Below are positions 6,767-13,477 of a DNA stretch of 17,480 bases, one piece after another. The position numbers were made by a program, and so were the translations under genes. The stretch spans positions 1-17,480 of the forward strand of contig CAJMPK010000018.1 of the NCBI GenBank assembly GCA_905215205.1. The letters are read 5' to 3'. The first letter of the stretch is position 1. The number at the start of each line of letters is the position of its first letter. Origin of the DNA: an uncultured bacterium (GTDB lineage Bacteria; Actinomycetota; Coriobacteriia; Coriobacteriales; Coriobacteriaceae). Below the pieces are notes generated by a model, which ran no database searches, was not told the origin of the DNA, and worked only from the letters and a program-made list of their open reading frames with translations.

Positions 6767-6881
6767 ATTGCAATAAATGTGATGAAAGTGTGGCGAAATG
6801 AGCTTAAAACTTCCGTAAATGTGATAAATGTCACATTTTACCTAGGGTAAAATGTGGGAAATATCACGTTTACGGAAGTTT
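6764..6881. promoter_or_regulatory. Dyad cluster upstream of the AAA/DUF4143 ATPase gene
   Basis: The core is a 75-base dyad, 6807-6881, centred on 6844. Its arms start AAACTTCCGTAAA and end TTTACGGAAGTTT, with about five mismatches clustered in the middle and an 11-bp inner match (CACATTTTACC). Overlapping it are smaller repeats: CACATT/AATGTG at 6765-6782, and AATGTGA with TCACATT within 6818-6837. It ends 19 bases before the ATPase start, so it covers the promoter and leader. A multi-site operator, a transcript hairpin or the relic of an inserted element are all possible. I see no clear -35/-10 pair. Confidence 0.6.
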
Positions 6882-6900
6882 CTTTGCGGGAGGTTCGGTC

Positions 6901-8265
6901 ATGCAGCGAGATATCATTGCCAAGCTTAACGCTTGGAAAGCGTCAGAATATCGTAAGCCGCTTATCCTTAAGGGGGCGCGCCAGGTTGGAAAGACATGGG
7001 CGCTTAAGGAGTTCGGCCGAACCTCGTACATCAATTTTGTGTATCTGACGCTCGAGGAGCCGTCACCTGGGGTACAGAGCGAGTACGCTCAGTTTTTCGA
7101 AGGTACGCGCGATCCTCGACGGATCATCTCAAATCTTTCCCTGGCACTTGGACAGCCTATCAATCCCGGCGAAACGCTGCTTATTATTGATGAGATCCAG
7201 GATTGTCCTTCTGCAGTCGGCGCCCTTAAATACTTCTGTGACGAGGCCCCCGAGTATCACGTCGCATGCGCAGGGTCTTTGTTGGGCGTTCGCTTGTCCC
7301 GTGAGACCAGCGCTTTTCCGGTGGGAAAGGTCGAGTTCATGGAGATGCGCCCCATGAGCTTTTCCGAGTTTCTGAAAGCCGAGGGCGCTGCAAACTACGA
7401 CGAATACCTTGGCGGCCTGGATCAGATCGAGACAGTGCCCGATTTCTTCCATGTCCGTCTCGTCGAGCATCTTCGTCGTTATTTTGCATGCGGCGGCATG
7501 CCAGAGGCTCTTGGCCGGTGGGCGGAGACGGGCGATATCGTTCAGGTCGATAAGGTGCTGTCTGATCTCTTGGATTCCTACGAGCGCGATTTTGCCAAGC
7601 ATGGTGGCCGTGCGCAGTTCGCCAAGCTTTCGCAAATATGGAACTCGATTCCAGCTCAGTTGGCGCGCGAGAACAAAAAGTTCGTTTGGGGTGCGGTGCG
7701 CGAGGGGGCTCGTGCTCGAGAATACGAGGATGCTCTGGAATGGCTTGCCGATGCTGGGCTCATCACGGCGGTTCGCCTTAATGCTGCCGGTGGTGTGCCG
7801 CTCTCTGCGTACGATGACCTCAAGGCATTTAAAGTCTACTGTCTTGATGTCGGCTTGCTGCGCCGCATGGCAAGGCTGGATGCGTCCGCTTTTGCCATCT
7901 CGGATGCGCTATTTTCGGAGTTCAAAGGTTCGTTCGCCGAGAACTATGTGCTTCAGGCATTACTTTCACAGTTAGATGCTGCTCCGCGTTATTGGACAAA
8001 CGAGAAGCCGAAGCACGAAGTCGATTTTTTGATTCAAGTCGGAAACGAAATCGTTCCCGTCGAGGTCAAATCGGGAGAGGTCGTTCATTCCAAGAGCCTT
8101 AAGTACTATGCCGACAAGCATGCGGAGACGACTCCATTGAGGGTCCGCTACTCACTTAAGAACCTAAAGCTCGACGACGGGGTGCTCAACATTCCGTTGT
8201 ATTTGGCTGATCGATCTGTCCCTCTTATCAAAAAGGCGCTTGATTGTGCGCATCTTGACGTTTAG
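6901..8265 (+). CDS. AAA-type ATPase with C-terminal DUF4143 domain
   Basis: This 454-residue protein belongs to the common AAA_14/DUF4143 family, whose role is unsettled. Walker A is GARQVGKT (25-32), Walker B is LLIIDEIQD with D97 and E98, and the CAGSLLGV segment follows in the expected sensor position. The C-terminal part has the DUF4143 restriction-nuclease-like pattern: D375 in EVDFLI, then E388 and K390 in VPVEVKSG, a D...ExK arrangement. The ATG at 6901 follows GGGAGG (6888-6893). It is monocistronic, preceded by a cluster of palindromes and convergent with the AraC-type gene. Base composition is less GC-rich than gatCAB, fitting an accessory gene. Such proteins are often acquired horizontally. 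Confidence 0.88.
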   Translation: MQRDIIAKLNAWKASEYRKPLILKGARQVGKTWALKEFGRTSYINFVYLTLEEPSPGVQSEYAQFFEGTRDPRRIISNLSLALGQPINPGETLLIIDEIQDCPSAVGALKYFCDEAPEYHVACAGSLLGVRLSRETSAFPVGKVEFMEMRPMSFSEFLKAEGAANYDEYLGGLDQIETVPDFFHVRLVEHLRRYFACGGMPEALGRWAETGDIVQVDKVLSDLLDSYERDFAKHGGRAQFAKLSQIWNSIPAQLARENKKFVWGAVREGARAREYEDALEWLADAGLITAVRLNAAGGVPLSAYDDLKAFKVYCLDVGLLRRMARLDASAFAISDALFSEFKGSFAENYVLQALLSQLDAAPRYWTNEKPKHEVDFLIQVGNEIVPVEVKSGEVVHSKSLKYYADKHAETTPLRVRYSLKNLKLDDGVLNIPLYLADRSVPLIKKALDCAHLDV

Positions 8266-8329
8266 ATCCTGGGTGAGCTGACGGGCGGCGGCTAATTAAT
8301 CGCTCCGTTACGGCCAGGGAGCTTGGGCC

Positions 8330-9334
8330 TTAGCGATACTTGCTTCGCCAAGCCGTGGGTGTCATGCCGGTGTATTGCTTGAAGGCTTGGGCGAAGGCGG
8401 CCTGCTGAGGGTAGTCGAGCCGCTCTGCCACCTGCGCTATCGTGAGCGCGCTATCGGCCAAAAGGTCCTGTGCTCGCTCCATGCGGCGTCTGCGAATGTA
8501 GGCGCCCAGGGACTCGCCTGTTTGGGCCTTAAAGGTGGCGCATAGCTTGGAGCGGCTTGTGTAGAGCCTCTCGGCCACCTCGTTGATACCCACACGTCTG
8601 CCTTTGTCGAGCGCGCGCTCAATCATTGCCGTTGCTTCTTCGGCAACGGTTATGCTGACGCGTGTGCCTGCCGCCTGCCGCGCCTGCTTGTGGGCCGCGC
8701 ACGAACAGGCGAGCTCCGCGACCATGGTCTCCACGATGCCCTGCATATAGACGTGTCCGCCTACGGTGCGGGCGCGGTCCTCGTTAATCCGGCGCAGCGT
8801 GTGGCAGATGGCAGACGTCGCCTCCTCGTGCCATGGCTCGGCAAACGCCTCAAAGATTCCCGCGAACTCGGTGGGATAGCGGTGCTCCAGTTCGTCAAAA
8901 TATCCAGGCAAAAAGAGCACCGAGCGCGAGTGGTAGAGCTCCCCCGCAAACAGCGGGCTTAATTCCTCGCCACAGCTATCTTGGATAAAGCTGCAAACGG
9001 CATTGTTTGGCCACGGTCCATGCAATGGTTTAAGGTTTGCGGGCGTTATACCTGCTTCGGGCATGCATGTAAGTGTGGGCGCGCTGACTTCGCTCACGCA
9101 GGCGTATGGCTCGGGTGTGTATTCGGCCAGGTACATATCGTGCGTCGGGGTGATGAAATGCTCCATGACAATGCAGGCAGGGGAGAGAGGCATGATCCAT
9201 GCGCGTCCGTGCGCCCGGTCGTTTGCTACCTCGCCGGTAAATACGGCGCCCTTGCCGGTAAGCTCCAGGCCAAACTGCTCAAACTGCGGTGCGTAGAGCT
9301 CGGTTATGTCGGTCGCTGCTCGCCGCATTTGCAA
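8330..9334 (-). CDS. AraC-family transcriptional regulator
   Basis: The 334-residue product has a C-terminal AraC/XylS DNA-binding domain (about the last 105 residues) with two helix-turn-helix units: INEVAERLYTSRSKLCATFK and LTIAQVAERLDYPQQAAFAQAF. It ends with the typical GMTPTAWRSKYR. The N-terminal about 220 residues form the effector/dimerisation part, with no family I can name. The start is ambiguous: TTG at 9334 sits 5 bases after AAAGGGA, while the ATG at 9328 is 11 bases away. The gene is divergent from the ABC transporter pair across about 114 bases, so it probably controls that operon and perhaps itself. AraC regulators next to paired ABC proteins are known for siderophore systems such as YbtA with YbtPQ; the ligand here is unknown. 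Confidence 0.9.
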   Translation of the reverse strand: MQMRRAATDITELYAPQFEQFGLELTGKGAVFTGEVANDRAHGRAWIMPLSPACIVMEHFITPTHDMYLAEYTPEPYACVSEVSAPTLTCMPEAGITPANLKPLHGPWPNNAVCSFIQDSCGEELSPLFAGELYHSRSVLFLPGYFDELEHRYPTEFAGIFEAFAEPWHEEATSAICHTLRRINEDRARTVGGHVYMQGIVETMVAELACSCAAHKQARQAAGTRVSITVAEEATAMIERALDKGRRVGINEVAERLYTSRSKLCATFKAQTGESLGAYIRRRRMERAQDLLADSALTIAQVAERLDYPQQAAFAQAFKQYTGMTPTAWRSKYR

Positions 9335-9399
9335 AAGCGTCCCTTTCCTTTGCAGAAACGTCCACAGCTCGGTTGATTGTGAGCCATGGCTAACATGCC

Positions 9400-9414
9400 A
9401 ATGATAAATTCATT
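9400..9414. promoter_or_regulatory. Dyad in the regulator/ABC divergent region
   Basis: AATGA (9400-9404) and TCATT (9410-9414) surround TAAAT. The sequence AATGATAAATTCATTA resembles a Fur box (AATGATAATCATTA) with two extra central bases. It lies about 35 bases upstream of the first ABC gene, a position suited to an operator. The resemblance is weak because of the altered spacing. It may equally be a site for the adjacent AraC protein. Confidence 0.3.
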
Positions 9415-9448
9415 ACGGTTAACTCTCAAGCCGTTAGAAAGGAATCTC

Positions 9449-11275
9449 ATGGCAAAGGAATCAAAAAAGGAAGGCGGCGGTATCGGCGAGCTGCTTGCAT
9501 ATGCCGGTGACCGCAAATTCCTAACGTATTTGGGCATGGCACTCTCGGCGCTCTCGCAGCTGCTGAGCTTTGGCCCGTACGTGTGCATTTGGCTTGTCGC
9601 GCGCGATCTGATCGCCGTGGCACCTAACTGGAGCGAAGCCACCGATATCGCGATGTATGGCTGGTGGGCAGTGGGTTTTGCCCTGGCAAGCATCGTAGTT
9701 TATTTCGTGGGGCTCATGTGCACGCACCTGTCCGCGTTTCGCTGCGCGTCCAATATCCGCAAGACTACGAGCGAGCACTTGCTTAAGCTGCCGCTCGGCT
9801 ACTTTGACACGCACGCCACCGGTGAGCTGCGTCGTGTTGTAGACGGATGCGCCGCCTCCACCGAGACTTTGCTCGCACACATGCTGCCCGATATCGCAGG
9901 TGCCGCCGCCATGGTCGTGGGCCTGCTCGTATTGCTTTTCGCCCTCGATTGGCGCTTGGGCGCGGCATGCCTTATCTCGGTCGTCGTTTCGTTTGGTGCC
10001 ATGGCCACCATGATGGGCGGCAAAGGCGCCGAGTTCATGAAGGCCTACATGGGAGCGCTGGTCAAGATGAACAAGACCGGCACCGAATACGTACGTGGCA
10101 TCCCCGTTGTCAAGGTGTTTCAGCAGACGGTCTACTCCTTTAAGGCCTTCCACGATGCGATCGCCGAATACGCCGACATGGCACAAAACTATGCGGGCAC
10201 GTTCTGTCGAGGTCCGCAGGTACTCAACCTTACCGCGCTCAATGGTCTTGTGGCATTCCTGTTGCCCGTGGCGTTGCTGTTGGCGCCGGGCGAGACGGAC
10301 TTCGCGCATTTTATGGCCAACTTCACGTTTTACGCGATATTTTCGGCCGTGGTGCCGACGGCCATGACCAAGCTCATGTTTGTGGGCGAGGCCTCTCAGA
10401 TGAGTGCCGATTCGCTGGCTCGTATTCGAAGCGTCATGGATTCCAAGCAGCTCTCCGTGCCCGCCCAACTCAAGCACCCTGCCGGCGGCGACGTGCGATT
10501 TGAGGACGTGAGCTTTACCTACGAGGGCACCGAAGCGCCTGCCGTCAGCCATGTAAGTTTTAGCGTTTCCGCGGGTAGCACCCTCGCCCTGGTGGGTCCC
10601 TCGGGTGGCGGTAAGTCAACCTGCGCAAGCCTGATCCCGCGTTTTTGGGATGTTTCCTCGGGTCGAGTGCTCGTAGGCGGTGTGGACGTTCGCGATATGG
10701 ATCCGCACGAGCTTATGGACCAGGTCGCCTTCGTGTTCCAGACCAACCAGCTGTTCCGGCAAACACTTGCCGATAACGTGCGCGCCTCCAAGCCTACGGC
10801 CACTGACGACGAAGTGCGTGCGGCCCTCTCCGCAGCTCAGTGCGACGACATTGTGGCCAAGCTCCCACAGGGCATCAATACCATGCTCGGTGCCGGCGGA
10901 GCATATCTTTCGGGCGGCGAGGTCCAGCGCGTGGCACTCGCCCGCGCGATCCTTAAAGACGCGCCTATCGTGGTGCTCGATGAGGCCACGGCGTTTGCCG
11001 ATCCCGAGAACGAGGCGCTCATCCAGCGCGCCTTTAGCAAGCTGGCGGCGGGTCGCACGGTCATTATGATTGCGCACCGACTCTCGACTGTAGTGGGCGC
11101 AGACCAAATCGTGGTGCTCAACCAGGGCAGCGTGCAGGAGTCGGGTACCCATGCCGAGTTGCTGTCCCAAGAGGGCCTGTATGCCAAGATGTGGGCCGAA
11201 TACGAACAGGCCGCGAGCTGGAAAATCACTGCAGCGACTGCGGATGCCGCCGTCACGAAGGGAGGCGAGGCCTAA
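9449..11275 (+). CDS. ABC transporter, fused permease and ATPase, subunit 1
   Basis: This 608-residue half-transporter has a transmembrane domain of type I exporter fold (about residues 20-330) followed by the ATPase domain. Walker A is GPSGGGKST (383-391), the signature is LSGGEVQ (487-493), Walker B ends at D511-E512 and the switch histidine is H543 (IAHRLST). The D-loop region reads AFADPEN instead of the usual SALD, a mild deviation. I chose the ATG at 9449 because AGAAAGGAA precedes it; the longer frame from 9386 has no ribosome binding site. The stop is immediately followed by the start of subunit 2, so the two form a heterodimer. Such pairs beside AraC regulators include the siderophore importers YbtPQ and IrtAB as well as drug exporters; substrate and direction are inferred at best. 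Confidence 0.92.
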   Translation: MAKESKKEGGGIGELLAYAGDRKFLTYLGMALSALSQLLSFGPYVCIWLVARDLIAVAPNWSEATDIAMYGWWAVGFALASIVVYFVGLMCTHLSAFRCASNIRKTTSEHLLKLPLGYFDTHATGELRRVVDGCAASTETLLAHMLPDIAGAAAMVVGLLVLLFALDWRLGAACLISVVVSFGAMATMMGGKGAEFMKAYMGALVKMNKTGTEYVRGIPVVKVFQQTVYSFKAFHDAIAEYADMAQNYAGTFCRGPQVLNLTALNGLVAFLLPVALLLAPGETDFAHFMANFTFYAIFSAVVPTAMTKLMFVGEASQMSADSLARIRSVMDSKQLSVPAQLKHPAGGDVRFEDVSFTYEGTEAPAVSHVSFSVSAGSTLALVGPSGGGKSTCASLIPRFWDVSSGRVLVGGVDVRDMDPHELMDQVAFVFQTNQLFRQTLADNVRASKPTATDDEVRAALSAAQCDDIVAKLPQGINTMLGAGGAYLSGGEVQRVALARAILKDAPIVVLDEATAFADPENEALIQRAFSKLAAGRTVIMIAHRLSTVVGADQIVVLNQGSVQESGTHAELLSQEGLYAKMWAEYEQAASWKITAATADAAVTKGGEA

Positions 11276-13033
11276 ATGTTCGCCTCATTCCAAAAGAAGT
11301 ATTTCCTATCCGATAAAGGCGTCGCCGGCGTAAAACGCGGCATTTTCTGGACCACGCTCACCAATCTCATCACCATGGCCGGCATGGGCTTTTTATTCCT
11401 GGTTATGGCCGGCTTTGTCGAGCATCTCGCCAGCGGCGCCGACCTGCCGGATGCCCTGCCGATCGTGGGCGGCCTCCTGGTCTTTTTTGTGTTGCTCTTT
11501 GCCTCTAACTGGCAGCAGTATTACTACACCTACTGCATCTTTTACGAGGAGTGCGGCAAGCAGCGTATGGAGATTGCCGAGCGCTTGCGCAAACTGCCGC
11601 TGTCGTTTTTTGGTCGTCGTGATCTGGCCGATTTAACCGAGACCATCATGGGTGATGTCCAGGCCATGGAGCACGCCTACAGCCACGTGCTGGGAGAGCT
11701 TTGGGGTGCCATCGTCGCAAGCGCCATTGTGTTCGTGGCGTCGCTGTTCTTTTGCTGGCAGCTGGCGATCGCGGCGTTTTGGAGCGTTCCCGTGGCCTTT
11801 GCCGTGCTGCATCTAACACGCGGCCCCATGACTCCGGTGTTCGATCGCGTGCGTGCCGAGAAGGTCAAGGTTACCGAGGCAATTCAAGAGACGCTCGACT
11901 GCGTTCGCGAGATCCGCGCCACCAACCAGGAGGCCCATTATCTTGAGGGACTCAACGCCGTGATCGATGCCGAGGAGCGCGAGACCACCAGAGGCGAGCT
12001 CGCTAACGGGCTTTTGGTCAACTCCGCCTTTGCCATCCTGCGTCTGGGCATTGCCACCACGCTGGTCACGGGTGCCGCGATGGTCGCCTCCGGGCAGGTC
12101 GACTTTTTGGTGATGTTTGCCTTCCTGCTTATGGTGAGCCGTATCTATGCACCCTTTGACCAAGCGTTAATGTTAATGTCCGAGCTGTTTGTCGCCGAGT
12201 CGTCTGCCAAGCGCATGCGTTCCATCATGGAAGAGCCTGTGGCGCGGGGCAGCGAGAAATTTGAGCCCGTGGGCCACGATGTGGTGTTCGATCACGTGGC
12301 ATTTGGCTATGGTGCGGGCGAGGACGGCCGTGCCGGCGAGAAAGTTCTTACCGATGTGAGCTTTACCGCCAAGGAAGGCGAGGTCACGGCGCTGGTCGGT
12401 CCTTCGGGTTCCGGTAAGTCTACGGTGAGCCGCCTGGCCGCGCGCTTTTGGGATGCCACCGAAGGCACGGTCACCGTGGGTGGCGTGGATGTAGCGAGCG
12501 TTGATCCCGAGGTGCTGCTGCGCGACTACGCCATTGTGTTCCAAGACGTGCTGCTCTTTGACGACACGGTGATGGGAAACATCCGCCTCGGGCGTCGTGA
12601 TGCCACCGATGAGGAAGTGTTTGCGGCCGCGCGTGCCGCCAACTGCGACGAGTTCGTGAACCGCATGCCGCAGGGCTACGACACCATGATCGGCGAGAAC
12701 GGCTCCAAGCTGTCCGGCGGCGAGCGCCAGCGCATCTCTATCGCCCGCGCGCTGCTCAAAGACGCGCCCATCGTGCTGTTGGACGAGGCGACGGCAAGCT
12801 TGGATGTGGAGAATGAGACCGTGGTACAGCAGGCGCTCTCCCGTCTGCTTGCAGGCAAGACGGTTATCGTTATTGCCCACCGTATGCGTACGGTGGAAAA
12901 TGCCGACAAAATCGTTGTGCTCAAGGATGGTGTGGTTGCCGAACAGGGCACCCCGGTGCAGCTCAAGGCAGCAGGCGGAGAATTTGCCCGCATGGTTGCG
13001 CTGCAAAAGGAAGCGGCTGCCTGGCAGCTGTAG
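11276..13033 (+). CDS. ABC transporter, fused permease and ATPase, subunit 2
   Basis: This 585-residue partner of the preceding gene starts on the base after its stop codon, with AAGGGAGGCGAGG inside the upstream gene as ribosome binding site. The membrane domain covers about residues 20-310. The ATPase domain has a textbook set: Walker A GPSGSGKST (375-383), signature LSGGERQ (479-485), Walker B with D503-E504, D-loop ASLD and H535 in IAHRMRT. Both subunits therefore retain consensus ATPase residues, with subunit 1 the more deviant in its D-loop. The gene ends 1 base before a long palindrome that could act as a 3' end structure. The likely substrate is a small molecule such as a metal chelate, based only on neighbours. 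Confidence 0.92.
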   Translation: MFASFQKKYFLSDKGVAGVKRGIFWTTLTNLITMAGMGFLFLVMAGFVEHLASGADLPDALPIVGGLLVFFVLLFASNWQQYYYTYCIFYEECGKQRMEIAERLRKLPLSFFGRRDLADLTETIMGDVQAMEHAYSHVLGELWGAIVASAIVFVASLFFCWQLAIAAFWSVPVAFAVLHLTRGPMTPVFDRVRAEKVKVTEAIQETLDCVREIRATNQEAHYLEGLNAVIDAEERETTRGELANGLLVNSAFAILRLGIATTLVTGAAMVASGQVDFLVMFAFLLMVSRIYAPFDQALMLMSELFVAESSAKRMRSIMEEPVARGSEKFEPVGHDVVFDHVAFGYGAGEDGRAGEKVLTDVSFTAKEGEVTALVGPSGSGKSTVSRLAARFWDATEGTVTVGGVDVASVDPEVLLRDYAIVFQDVLLFDDTVMGNIRLGRRDATDEEVFAAARAANCDEFVNRMPQGYDTMIGENGSKLSGGERQRISIARALLKDAPIVLLDEATASLDVENETVVQQALSRLLAGKTVIVIAHRMRTVENADKIVVLKDGVVAEQGTPVQLKAAGGEFARMVALQKEAAAWQL

Positions 13034-13034
13034 G

Positions 13035-13067
13035 AATATGACAAAGGGACTGTCCCTTTGTCATATT
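13035..13067. repeat. Palindromic repeat, copy 2 (16-bp arms)
   Basis: AATATGACAAAGGGAC, a central T, then GTCCCTTTGTCATATT: perfect arms of 16 bp. The 23-base core is shared with 6742-6764, and the flanking pairs differ by compensating changes. It begins one base after the stop of the second ABC gene, so it probably forms the 3' hairpin of that mRNA, although no T-run follows. Confidence 0.85.
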
Positions 13068-13094
13068 GAGTCCATCCCCATAGTTTCCAAAAAG

Positions 13095-13124
13095 TTAGCC
13101 ATTGTTGACCAAATAGTTATACTA
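13095..13124 (+). promoter_or_regulatory. Candidate promoter and operator of the membrane protein/P-type ATPase unit
   Basis: TATACT (13118-13123) is a good -10 element. TTAGCC (13095-13100) is a partial -35 with 17-base spacing. The -10 is embedded in the dyad TAGT-TAT-ACTA (13114-13124), which could be bound by a repressor. No clear Fur or DtxR consensus is present. About 90 bases of leader follow before the first gene. Confidence 0.45.
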
Positions 13125-13165
13125 AACTGTTCTCAAAAGCGTGCTCGAGCAAACTAATGAACTCG

Positions 13166-13198
13166 GGTGCTAAGGCACCATGCCGCGCTTGTGCGGCA
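13166..13198 (+). promoter_or_regulatory. Two tandem hairpins in the leader of the small membrane protein gene
   Basis: GGTGC-TAAG-GCACC (13166-13179) is followed at once by TGCCGC-GCTTGT-GCGGCA (13181-13198). The second ends exactly where the purine-rich ribosome binding site AAAAGGGAG begins. The arrangement could control translation initiation or mRNA stability. I cannot match it to a known riboswitch. Confidence 0.45.
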
Positions 13199-13213
13199 AA
13201 AGGGAGAAGCAAC

Positions 13214-13459
13214 ATGAAGAAGTCGACGTTTAACACCCTGCTTGTCGGTGGCGGTTTTCTGCTTGGTACGGCCGGCATCAAGCTGCTCACCAGCGCTCCG
13301 GTAAAGAATGCCTGCGTGCAGGGCATTGCGTGCGGTATGCGCGTCAAGAACTGCTACCAGGACATGGTCGAGCAGGCCAAGGCCAATGTCGATGACATGG
13401 TTGCCGAGGCTGCCTACATCACTCAGAGCGAGGCCGCTGCTGACGAGGCAGCCGAGTAA
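13214..13459 (+). CDS. Small membrane protein upstream of a P-type ATPase (DUF6110-like; possible FezA-type)
   Basis: This 81-residue protein has one hydrophobic, glycine-rich segment near the N-terminus (about 6-25, LLVGGGFLLGTAGIKLL), three cysteines (C34, C40, C47) and an amphipathic, acidic C-terminal part (DMVEQAKANVDDMVAEA). The ATG at 13214 follows AAAAGGGAG; the longer frame from 13157 has none. It precedes the P-type ATPase by 18 bases and is surely co-transcribed with it. From memory, small DUF6110 proteins accompany this ATPase type in gut anaerobes. In ferrosome loci a membrane protein, FezA, is encoded with the P1B6-ATPase FezB. Equating this gene with fezA is an inference from position and topology only. 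Confidence 0.75.
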   Translation: MKKSTFNTLLVGGGFLLGTAGIKLLTSAPVKNACVQGIACGMRVKNCYQDMVEQAKANVDDMVAEAAYITQSEAAADEAAE

Positions 13460-13477
13460 CGCCCCCAGGCACAAACT

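Noticed and set aside
6740..6881. CRISPR array suggested by repeated AATGTGA/TCACATT words
   Set aside because: The words are short, irregularly spaced and in both orientations; there are no regular spacers.
9386..9448. Upstream ATG for the first ABC subunit
   Set aside because: The 21 added residues have no ribosome binding site in front and cover the divergent regulatory region.
13091..13107. DtxR/IdeR-like box (AAAGTTAGCCATTG) before the fez-like unit
   Set aside because: Only the left half resembles the consensus; the right half does not match, so I did not annotate it.
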